Positions 1 to 4,911 of a stretch of 5,421 nucleotides of DNA are shown here, in pieces. The DNA is from Acidaminococcaceae bacterium (GTDB taxonomy: Bacteria > Bacillota > Negativicutes > Acidaminococcales > Acidaminococcaceae). The position numbers and the translations under genes are program-made. The notes beneath the pieces were generated by a model. The model saw only the letters and a list, made by a program, of their open reading frames with translations, did not search any database and was not told where the DNA came from. Every line of letters starts with the position of its first letter. The first letter of the stretch is position 1. The stretch covers positions 1-5,421 of the forward strand of contig JAKSOM010000071.1 in NCBI GenBank assembly GCA_024405585.1, read 5' to 3'.

Positions 1-358
1 GTTGAAAATCCTTCAGCACCGCACCATCAAACAAATCTCCACGCAAGGTCAGAATATTCTCCACCCCGGCCTGACGAAATTTGGACAACACATCCTTAAT
101 CTGCTCCCTATCCGCATTTACACAAGTCAGATGGGCCAAGGCGGGAATACCCCTCGCCCCAATCTCCTCAGTCAGGGCCAAACTCTCCCCCACCGTATTG
201 CCACCGGCACCATAAGTCACACTGATATAGGACGGATTCAACGCCCCAATCTCCCCCACCACCTTCCTGGCATTGGACAGCTGGGATGCGAACTTAGGCG
301 GAAAAATCTCCGCACTCAGTTGTAGTTTATTGTTGCGTAAAATATCTATTATCTTCAT
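1..358 (-). CDS. metF: 5,10-methylenetetrahydrofolate reductase, N-terminal part (gene runs off the left edge)
   Basis: Reduces 5,10-methylene-THF to 5-methyl-THF in the cytoplasm with a flavin cofactor, supplying the methyl group for methionine synthesis (or serving acetogenic C1 flow in some anaerobes). I translated the 119 visible residues. They begin MKIIDILRNN and carry the family landmarks in order: AEIFPPK at about 16-22 (Glu17 matches the catalytic Glu of E. coli FEFFPP), SVTYGAGG at 46-53, AHLTCV at 75-80, and NILTLRGD at 101-108, whose Asp108 matches the flavin-contacting Asp of the E. coli enzyme. A full protein is about 290 residues, so roughly 60% is missing at the 3' end. The start at 358 is the only ATG that keeps the catalytic Glu with a normal N-terminal length. 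Its ribosome site is poor (only TGGA close to the start), and a terminator hairpin ends 10 nt upstream, so expression may rely on read-through from ydbC. Recognition is by motif memory; no search was run. Confidence 0.93.
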   Translation of the reverse strand, partial: MKIIDILRNNKLQLSAEIFPPKFASQLSNARKVVGEIGALNPSYISVTYGAGGNTVGESLALTEEIGARGIPALAHLTCVNADREQIKDVLSKFRQAGVENILTLRGDLFDGAVLKDFQ

Positions 359-368
359 AATCCATTAC

Positions 369-398
369 AAAAATCGGCGGCGCCGAAACGCCGCCGAT
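369..398 (-). terminator. Strong intrinsic terminator after ydbC
   Basis: A perfect 10-bp stem, ATCGGCGGCG / CGCCGCCGAT (plus-strand arms 373-382 and 389-398), closes a 6-nt loop. On the minus strand it is followed by a run of five T. It starts 13 nt after the ydbC stop and its T-run ends 10 nt before the metF ATG, so it should end most ydbC transcripts and leaves no room for a separate metF promoter in between. Confidence 0.85.
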
Positions 399-411
399 CA
401 ACAACCACCAA

Positions 412-633
412 TCAGCCAATATCTTTGAGAAAATCTTTCAGAAGTTGAATCTCTTCCTCATTCATGGTAATTCCCTTACCCATCTTGTCATGTTCGGGAG
501 ACCAATCACGAATATCGTATTTGGCTTTACCGCCGTTCCAAGAAACAAGATTCAATTCTTTTTTCCAACCCTTGGTGCTTTCACTCAACACCCCCAGATT
601 TTTCTCAATCACAAACGTGAATTCCCTAGCCAT
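412..633 (-). CDS. ydbC: YdbC/PC4-like single-stranded nucleic-acid-binding protein
   Basis: A 73-residue cytoplasmic protein of the bacterial YdbC family, which has the fold of the eukaryotic transcription coactivator PC4 and binds single-stranded DNA; the Lactococcus lactis member has been studied structurally. The sequence shows the family pattern over its whole length: MAREFTFVIEKNLGVLSE, then KGWKKELNLVSWNG (22-34), then KYDIRDWSPEHDKMGKGITM (38-57), ending in an acidic/hydrophobic helix EEEIQLLKDFLKDI. I chose the ATG at 633 over an in-frame ATG at 648, because GGGAGG at 641-646 sits 7 nt before 633 and because family members begin MA-EF-F. It has its own promoter (698-726) and terminator (369-398), so it is probably monocistronic with some read-through into metF. 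The precise cell role is not settled; general transcription, replication or repair functions are possible. Confidence 0.88.
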   Translation of the reverse strand: MAREFTFVIEKNLGVLSESTKGWKKELNLVSWNGGKAKYDIRDWSPEHDKMGKGITMNEEEIQLLKDFLKDIG

Positions 634-640
634 TTTGAAT

Positions 641-646
641 CCTCCC
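641..646 (-). promoter_or_regulatory. Ribosome binding site that fixes the ydbC start
   Basis: GGGAGG on the minus strand, 7 nt before the ATG at 633. It lies inside the extra coding length implied by the ATG at 648, which has no comparable site, so the shorter 73-residue protein is preferred. Confidence 0.75.
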
Positions 647-672
647 AATCATTCCCATACGTCAAAACTTCC

Positions 673-689
673 CTGTACTCACTATACAG
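673..689. promoter_or_regulatory. Candidate operator: inverted repeat CTGTA-N7-TACAG just downstream of the ydbC -10
   Basis: CTGTACTCACTATACAG has two perfect 5-bp arms around 7 nt. It begins about where transcription from the promoter at 698-726 should start (near 691), a usual place for a repressor site. The arms are short and a chance match in AT-rich DNA is possible; no regulator is encoded nearby. Confidence 0.3.
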
Positions 690-697
690 ATAATGTG

Positions 698-726
698 ATA
701 CTAACATATATAATTAAATATTGCAA
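698..726 (-). promoter_or_regulatory. Extended -10 promoter for ydbC
   Basis: On the minus strand: TTGCAA (-35, 721-726), a 17-bp AT-rich spacer, then TAGTAT (-10, 698-703) preceded by TGT, giving the TGn extended -10 form. Predicted start near 691 gives a leader of about 58 nt before the ydbC ATG. Spacing and the TGn element make this a good sigma-A-type match. Confidence 0.6.
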
Positions 727-770
727 GTACTTTGTATAAAAATATCGACAAAATTTTTATATCCCAAATC

Positions 771-814
771 AAACAAAATAAGAGTCCCTCCAAACAAATT
801 GAAAGAACTCTTAT
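771..814 (-). terminator. Minus-strand intrinsic terminator with G-U pairs, upstream of ydbC promoter
   Basis: Read as minus-strand RNA, ATAAGAGTTCTTTC (814-801) pairs fully with GGAGGGACTCTTAT (791-778) across a 9-nt loop, followed by TTTGTTTG. Three of the 14 pairs are G-U. On the plus strand these three become A-C mismatches, so the structure favours minus-strand RNA. It is the first terminator-like structure after metQ, about 300 nt beyond the metQ stop, so it probably ends metQ transcripts or an RNA made from the repeats. Confidence 0.55.
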
Positions 815-848
815 CACAAAATTATTTTACTGAAACAACACTCTTTTC

Positions 849-973
849 GTCAGCAACAAACATAGGATGCGAAGTTAATGGCGTTTTAGCCAAGGAACAA
901 GGAAAATTTTGGGCGAGATAGACCTGATAGGTCATCGAGGTCAAAATTATTCCGCAGTGACGCAGTATAAAAC
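849..973. repeat. Tandem repeat copy A (125 bp)
   Basis: First full copy of a roughly 125-bp direct repeat. It shares with copy B the blocks CATAGGATGCGAAGTTA, GAGATAGACCTGAT and GGTCATCGA at matching positions. Inside, GGAAAATTTTG (901-911) pairs with CAAAATTATTCC (942-953) with one bulged base, enclosing the smaller hairpin ACCT-gat-AGGT. Short open frames across it look like chance read-through, with no ribosome site. I do not recognise it as a named repeat family; it resembles a dispersed intergenic repeat. Confidence 0.8.
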
Positions 974-1097
974 GTCAATAACAAGCATAGGATGCGAAGT
1001 TAGTATCGTGTTTAGGCAAGGCGCCGGACAAAAATCGGATGAGATAGACCTGATGGTCATCGAAGTCGATTTTTGGAACGGCAACACAGCATAAACC
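974..1097. repeat. Tandem repeat copy B (124 bp)
   Basis: Second full copy. Its hairpin arms are CAAAAATCG (1029-1037) and CGATTTTTG (1067-1075), perfect complements, flanked by GCCG (1023-1026) and CGGC (1079-1082), which can also pair. Directly inside, GATGA (1038-1042) pairs with TCATC (1057-1061). The arms differ from those of copy A but still pair with each other. The left end carries GCATaggATGC (985-995), a small hairpin. Confidence 0.8.
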
Positions 1098-1126
1098 GAT
1101 AATAACGAGCATCAGAATGCGGGAAC
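1098..1126. repeat. Partial third repeat copy overlapping the metQ 3' end
   Basis: GATAATAACGAGCATCAGAATGCGGGAAC resembles the first 29 bases of copies A and B at the same 124-125 bp spacing. The small hairpin of the unit is kept as GCAT-caga-ATGC. The similarity runs over the metQ stop codon and its last four codons and then stops, so the array abuts or invades the gene end. Confidence 0.55.
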
Positions 1127-1912
1127 TACAGCGCCTTTATATTTTTCCAAAATGTGCTTCTTAACTTCCTGACTCTGCAATGCTTTCATCAACTTAACAA
1201 TGTCTTCCCGTTTCTCGTCGCCCTTGCGAACAGCCACCAGGTTAGCATAAGGGGATTCGCCGCCTTCGGTGAAGAGAGAATCTTTAACAGGGTTCAATTT
1301 CGCTTCCAAAGCATAATTGCAGTTGATAACTGCTACTGACACATCCTCCAAGGAACGGGGCAACAGGGCCGCCTCAACTTCAACAATTTTAATTCCTTTG
1401 GGGTTATCAACCACGTCGCCGACCACAGCACCGATGCCGGCACCCTCTTTCAATTTAATCAGGCCCGCTTTAGCCAGCAGATTCAAAGCACGGCCGCCGT
1501 TGGTGGGATCGTTGGGGATGGAAACCTTGGCCCCCACAGGAACATCAGCAATGTTTTTAATGGTTTTGGAATAAGTTCCCATAGGTTCGATATGCACATT
1601 GCCGGCGGAAACAAGATCCAGTTTTCTGTCCTTGCAGAAGGATTCCAAATAGGGGACATGTTGGAAGTAGTTGGCATCCAATTCCTTGTCGTTCAAAGCC
1701 AGATTGGGTTTTACGTAATCACTGAATTCCACAACAACCAGCTTAACGCCATCCTTTTCCAACATAGGTTTAACGAAGTTCAAAAGTTCCGCATGAGGAA
1801 CAGGGGTTGCTCCAACTTTCAATTCTGCAGCTTTTTTGCCGCATCCGGTCAAGGTCAAACAACCTGCGGTGAGAGCGGCAACGGCCAACAAGCCGAACAA
1901 AGATTTTTTCAT
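1112..1912 (-). CDS. metQ: Methionine ABC transporter substrate-binding lipoprotein
   Basis: Captures methionine outside the cytoplasmic membrane and delivers it to the MetI permease and MetN ATPase (NlpA/MetQ lipoprotein family). The 266-residue length is typical. The N-terminus is a lipoprotein signal: MKKS, a hydrophobic stretch, then the lipobox LTGC with Cys24 as the likely lipidated residue. Cys18 (TAGC) is a weaker alternative. The mature part shows family landmarks: KVGATPVPHAE (32-42), NYFQHVPYLE (81-90), IPNDPTNGGRAL (132-143), VINCNYAL (195-202) and the terminal KGAVVPAF. The start at 1912 is set by AGGAGG (plus-strand 1921-1926), 8 nt upstream. Promoter at 1975-2003. No metN or metI lies on either side, so the transporter partners must be encoded elsewhere. 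The stop codon lies inside a partial repeat copy. Some family members bind other amino acids or dipeptides, so the methionine specificity is inferred. Confidence 0.92.
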   Translation of the reverse strand: MKKSLFGLLAVAALTAGCLTLTGCGKKAAELKVGATPVPHAELLNFVKPMLEKDGVKLVVVEFSDYVKPNLALNDKELDANYFQHVPYLESFCKDRKLDLVSAGNVHIEPMGTYSKTIKNIADVPVGAKVSIPNDPTNGGRALNLLAKAGLIKLKEGAGIGAVVGDVVDNPKGIKIVEVEAALLPRSLEDVSVAVINCNYALEAKLNPVKDSLFTEGGESPYANLVAVRKGDEKREDIVKLMKALQSQEVKKHILEKYKGAVVPAF

Positions 1913-1974
1913 AATTCAATCCTCCTAATTTCTTTGCACAGGTCCGGTACGCCTATGAATATTTTAGTGAAATG

Positions 1975-2003
1975 ATAATACAAAGTCCGATAAAAAGCAA
2001 CAA
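1975..2003 (-). promoter_or_regulatory. Promoter for metQ
   Basis: Minus strand TTGTTG (1998-2003), 17-bp spacer, TATTAT (1975-1980). Predicted start near 1968 gives a leader of about 55 nt. This is too short for an S-box or other known SAM riboswitch plus terminator, and none is seen. It lies between the fumarase terminator and metQ, so metQ is a separate unit. Confidence 0.55.
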
Positions 2004-2012
2004 ATAAACAAT

Positions 2013-2047
2013 AAAAAAGGCGGCTGTACAAAACAGCCGCCTTTTTT
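2013..2047 (-). terminator. Strong terminator closing the malic enzyme-fumarase operon
   Basis: GGCGGCTGT (2019-2027) and ACAGCCGCC (2033-2041) form a perfect 9-bp stem with a 5-nt loop, flanked by AAAAAA and TTTTTT that extend the pairing and supply a T-run in either direction. It lies 10 nt after the fumarase beta stop. No gene converges from the left, so its working direction here is minus. Confidence 0.92.
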
Positions 2048-2057
2048 GTAAACTTAT

Positions 2058-2615
2058 TTACTCTTTTGAATACTTTGCAATACCTACTTTGTAGAAGTCA
2101 TTCCCTTCGCTGTCGATACATACGATGGCAGGGAAATCCTTCACTTCATAGCGGCGGATGGCCTCAGGCCCCAGGTCCTCGTAGGCAATCATCTTTTCCC
2201 CTACGATGGATTGGGCGATGACCGCAGCCGCACCGCCGATGGCCACAAAATATACTGCCCCATGTTTGACACAGGCATCAACCACTTCCTTGGAACGCAG
2301 GCCTTTGCCAATCATGCCCCGCATACCCTGTTCAATCATGGTGGGGGTATATTTGTCCATACGGCCGCTGGTGGTTGGGCCTGCGGAGCCCACCACTTCA
2401 CCGGGTTTTGTCGGGGAGGGTCCCACATAGTAAATCACATTGTCCTTCAGGTCCAGGGGCAGTTGCTCGCCCCTGGCCAGGGCCTCGGTCAGACGCTTGT
2501 GGGCCGCATCCCGGGCGGTATAGATGTAACCGCTGATACGCACCACATCACCGGCGTGCAGGGATTTCACAGTTTCAGCAGTAAGGGGCGCCTTGATATA
2601 CTTAATTTCAGCCAT
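2058..2615 (-). CDS. fumB: Class I (Fe-S) fumarate hydratase, beta subunit
   Basis: Smaller subunit of the two-part, oxygen-sensitive class I fumarase that interconverts fumarate and malate in the cytoplasm; it corresponds to the C-terminal domain of single-chain enzymes such as E. coli FumA. The 185-residue length is normal. Landmarks: TARDAAHKR (33-41), YVGPSP (63-68), GPTTSGRMD (79-87, the most diagnostic block), MIGKG (101-105) and PAIVCIDSEGNDF (162-174). The start at 2615 is set by GAGGAGGT 5 nt upstream, only 10 nt after the alpha stop, so the subunits are co-translated. L-tartrate dehydratase beta (TtdB) is a close relative; the malic enzyme partner argues for fumarase. The symbol is the usual one for the separate beta subunit and does not mean E. 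coli FumB. Confidence 0.92.
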   Translation of the reverse strand: MAEIKYIKAPLTAETVKSLHAGDVVRISGYIYTARDAAHKRLTEALARGEQLPLDLKDNVIYYVGPSPTKPGEVVGSAGPTTSGRMDKYTPTMIEQGMRGMIGKGLRSKEVVDACVKHGAVYFVAIGGAAAVIAQSIVGEKMIAYEDLGPEAIRRYEVKDFPAIVCIDSEGNDFYKVGIAKYSKE

Positions 2616-2625
2616 ACTTACCTCC

Positions 2626-3471
2626 TCATAACGTCATCTCAGCACGACGGGCAGCATGACAATTCAAGTTCACTGCCACGGGCAAACCACCGATATGGGT
2701 GGGGGCATATTCAATGTTCACTGCCACTGCAGTAATACGACCGCCCAAACCGCTGGGGCCCACACCGGTATTGTTCACCAGTTCCAACAACTTCCCTTCC
2801 AACTCCGCATATTGGGGGTTGGCATTGTGGTCACCCACCTTGCGGGTCAGGGAATATTTGGCCAAAAGGGCCGCCTTTTCCATGTTACCGCCAATGCCCA
2901 CGCCGACTGTAACGGGCGGACAGGGGTTGGGTCCCGCACTGCGGACCGTATCAACCACAAACTTGATGATGCCTTCCACCCCGTCAGCCGGCTTCAACAT
3001 CTTCATAGCACCCATATTCTCGCTGCCGCAACCCTTGGGGCAGACAATGATATGTACCTTGTCCCCGGGAACAATGGTGGTATGGATGATGCCAGGAGTG
3101 TTGTCCCCGGTATTCTTCCTGACAAACACCGGGTCATCCACGCTGGATTTGCGCAAATAGCCGTTCACATAGCCATCCGCCACACCGGCATGAATGGCAG
3201 TATAAAGGTCCCCGCCGGTGAAATGCACATCCTGCCCGATCTCCATGAAAACCACGGTGAGACCGGTATCCTGACAGATGGGCACATCCTTGGATTTGGC
3301 CAATTCCGCATTCTCCACGATGGTGGTGAGAATCTCCTTGCCCAAAGGGGATTCCTCCACATCAATGGCTTTTTTGTAATACGCAAGCAGTTCCTCCGGC
3401 AGATAGTAGCAGGAATCTTTGCAAAGTTTTGCTACCGCCTGGGTAACTTGCTTTACATCAATCTCTCTCAT
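2626..3471 (-). CDS. fumA: Class I (Fe-S) fumarate hydratase, alpha subunit
   Basis: Catalytic Fe-S subunit of two-part fumarase, partner of the beta subunit directly downstream. The 281 residues are the standard length. By comparison with E. coli FumA, the three [4Fe-4S] ligands are Cys66 (PICQDTG), Cys184 (PNPCPP) and Cys271 (NLNCHAARR); all are present. Other landmarks are NTGDNTPGIIH (120-130), GCGSENM (147-153), GVGIGGN (190-196) and GPSGLGGR (238-245). The start ATG at 3471 overlaps the malic enzyme stop as ATGA, and only a weak purine-rich GAAGAAAAA precedes it, which suggests translation by reinitiation after malic enzyme. The enzyme would be active only under low oxygen because the cluster is exposed. 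TtdA (tartrate dehydratase) is the main alternative; the operon context favours fumarate/malate. Confidence 0.93.
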   Translation of the reverse strand: MREIDVKQVTQAVAKLCKDSCYYLPEELLAYYKKAIDVEESPLGKEILTTIVENAELAKSKDVPICQDTGLTVVFMEIGQDVHFTGGDLYTAIHAGVADGYVNGYLRKSSVDDPVFVRKNTGDNTPGIIHTTIVPGDKVHIIVCPKGCGSENMGAMKMLKPADGVEGIIKFVVDTVRSAGPNPCPPVTVGVGIGGNMEKAALLAKYSLTRKVGDHNANPQYAELEGKLLELVNNTGVGPSGLGGRITAVAVNIEYAPTHIGGLPVAVNLNCHAARRAEMTL

Positions 3472-4832
3472 TTTTTCTTCAAACCTGCTTTTGCATAAGC
3501 ATTATTTTTTACCCTGTACTCTTTGACACGTCTCATGGTGTCCTTGTAGAGTTTGTCCGCATCAATGTTCACCCGTGCCATACCGGTCTTCATGGCAACT
3601 TCTGCAACTGCCTTGGCTACTGCCGGAGCAACACGAGGATCAAATGCATCAACAATTACATGGTCATCACGAAGGTCTTTATCACTGAGCAAACCAGAAA
3701 TAGCATTAACCGCTGCCACTTTCATTTCCTCTGTGATGGCTTTTGCACGAACAGCAATAGCGCCACGGAATACGCCCGGGAATACGATTACGTTATTAAC
3801 CTGGTTGGGAGCATCACTGCGGCCAGTGCCGGCAACACGCACGCCCGCTTCCTTGGCATCCTGATAATAGCATTCGGGAACAGGGTTAGCCATTGCAAAT
3901 ACGATGGCATTCTTAGCCATGCTTTGCATAATATCTTTAGTAAATACGCCAGGAGCAGAAACGCCAATCAACACATCAGCGCCTTTTGCTGCAACTTCCA
4001 AATCACCCTTAATAAGACCGGGGTTGGTGGTTTCGGACAACTGTCTTTGTACGAAATCCAAAGGAGCGTCCATACCTTTGTAGAGAATGCCAAAGCGTTC
4101 AACGCAAAGAACATTCTTAGCACCCATGTTAACCAACAAGCGGGCAATGGCGCTGCCTGCAGCACCACAGCCGTTAACTACAATAGTAGCAGTAGCAATA
4201 TTCTTCTTTACCAGACGGAGTGCACCGGTAACTGCTGCCAGGCAGGCAATTGCGGTACCATGTTGGTCATCATGGAAAATAGGAATTTCGCAAATAGCTT
4301 TCAAACGCTCTTCAATCTCATAACATTTTGGGGACTGGATATCTTCCAAATTCACACCTGCAAAATTCTTTTGCAAATATTTAACGGTAGTAATGAATGC
4401 TTCTTTATCCTTGGTATCCAGTACCAAAGGCAAAGCATTAACATCCGCAAAGGTCTTGAACAGAACGGACTTGCCGGTCATAACAGGCACACCCGCCATG
4501 CCGATATCGCCCAAACCCAAAACACGGGTACCGTCGGAAATAACAGCAACCAAATTGCCTCTCGGAGTCAATTCGTAGCTCAAATCAGGGTCAGCTTTAA
4601 TTCTTCTGCAGGGCTCTGCAATACCGGGGGTATAAGCAACTGCCAATTCAGCCAAGGTGTTAACAGGCATCTTGGCATGGGTGGTCCAACCGCCACCGCT
4701 CTTCTTGTAGGTTTCTACTGCCAATGCATTATTGTCAACCGGTTTGACCGCTTTCTTGGCAACAACCTTCTTTGCCGCAGTTTTCTTTGCAGGCGCCTTC
4801 TTGGCAGCTGCACTTGTAGCTTTTGTAGCCAT
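3468..4832 (-). CDS. NAD(P)-dependent malic enzyme with Lys/Ala-rich N-terminal tail
   Basis: Oxidatively decarboxylates malate to pyruvate and CO2 with reduction of NAD(P), or runs in reverse. It is a short bacterial-type enzyme: the core from about residue 35 to 454 is the usual size. Landmarks in order: AYTPGIAEPC (66-75, catalytic Tyr), GLGDIG (106-111), GKSVLFKTFADV (120-131), NLEDIQSPKCYEIE (161-174, acidic metal ligands), FHDDQHGTA (187-195), the Rossmann motif GCGAAG (221-226), ANPVPE (315-320), GRSDAPNQVNN (337-347) and FPGVFRGA (351-358). Residues 1-34 are an added basic tail built from AAKK/APAKK units, not needed for the fold. The start at 4832 has AGGAGG (4841-4846) 8 nt upstream, so the tail is truly translated. 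First gene of the operon with fumarase; coenzyme preference is not clear, although Glu245 after the Rossmann loop leans towards NAD. In the stretches I read, glycine is coded GGT/GGC, not GGG, as in a highly expressed gene. Confidence 0.94.
   Translation of the reverse strand: MATKATSAAAKKAPAKKTAAKKVVAKKAVKPVDNNALAVETYKKSGGGWTTHAKMPVNTLAELAVAYTPGIAEPCRRIKADPDLSYELTPRGNLVAVISDGTRVLGLGDIGMAGVPVMTGKSVLFKTFADVNALPLVLDTKDKEAFITTVKYLQKNFAGVNLEDIQSPKCYEIEERLKAICEIPIFHDDQHGTAIACLAAVTGALRLVKKNIATATIVVNGCGAAGSAIARLLVNMGAKNVLCVERFGILYKGMDAPLDFVQRQLSETTNPGLIKGDLEVAAKGADVLIGVSAPGVFTKDIMQSMAKNAIVFAMANPVPECYYQDAKEAGVRVAGTGRSDAPNQVNNVIVFPGVFRGAIAVRAKAITEEMKVAAVNAISGLLSDKDLRDDHVIVDAFDPRVAPAVAKAVAEVAMKTGMARVNIDADKLYKDTMRRVKEYRVKNNAYAKAGLKKK
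4743..4805 (-). repeat. Degenerate coding repeat for the Lys/Ala tail of malic enzyme
   Basis: Codons for residues 10-30 encode four Lys-Lys pairs spaced by Ala, Pro, Thr and Val (AKKAPAKKTAAKKVVAKK), with degenerate GCC-AAG-AAA units in the DNA. Such patterns expand or shrink by slippage and recombination, so length may vary between strains. The composition resembles histone H1 or the tail of mycobacterial HupB. Confidence 0.7.
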
Positions 4833-4859
4833 AATAAAATCCTCCTCTTAAAACTGTTG

Positions 4860-4876
4860 AGACGACACCCTCGTCT
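4860..4876 (-). promoter_or_regulatory. Hairpin at the 5' end of the malic enzyme mRNA
   Basis: AGACGA / TCGTCT arms (4871-4876 and 4860-4865) with a 5-nt loop. The predicted transcription start from the promoter at 4882-4910 is about 4875, so the mRNA would begin with this stem-loop. It could protect the 5' end from decay, or the DNA palindrome could be an operator. It lacks a proper T-run, so it is not a good rdgB terminator. Confidence 0.4.
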
Positions 4877-4881
4877 TGAAT

Positions 4882-4910
4882 ATTATACACTAAAACATCA
4901 CTAAAAACAA
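4882..4910 (-). promoter_or_regulatory. Promoter for the malic enzyme-fumarase operon
   Basis: Minus strand TTGTTT (-35, 4905-4910), 17-bp spacer and a consensus TATAAT (-10, 4882-4887). The -35 ends next to the rdgB stop at 4914-4912. Predicted leader is about 43 nt, with a strong GAGGAGG site before the ATG. This is the best promoter match in the window. Confidence 0.7.
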
Positions 4911-4911
4911 G

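Noticed and set aside
721..1094. Two short plus-strand open frames across the repeats, both containing IGCEV
   Set aside because: The shared peptide follows from the DNA repeat itself. No ribosome site or codon bias is seen, the second copy does not keep the same frame end to end, and the DNA shows hairpin constraints instead.
849..1126. CRISPR array
   Set aside because: Units are about 125 bp, adjacent without unique spacers, and diverged from each other; no cas gene is present.
1913..1968. SAM (S-box) riboswitch in the metQ leader
   Set aside because: The leader is only about 55 nt with no conserved S-box core and no terminator/antiterminator pair; the hairpin at 2013-2047 lies upstream of the promoter and belongs to the fumarase operon.
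3028..3030. Cys148 in GCGSENM of fumarase alpha as a cluster ligand
   Set aside because: The matching position in E. coli FumA is glycine (GGGSANK); the three cluster cysteines align with Cys66, Cys184 and Cys271 here.
4860..4876. Terminator for rdgB
   Set aside because: The stem is only 6 bp and is not followed directly by a T-run, and the consensus promoter just upstream places it in the malic enzyme leader.
2656..4904. Long plus-strand open frames of up to 414 codons opposite fumarase and malic enzyme
   Set aside because: They lie antisense to well-recognised genes and show no family motifs; they are by-products of the codon use of the real genes.
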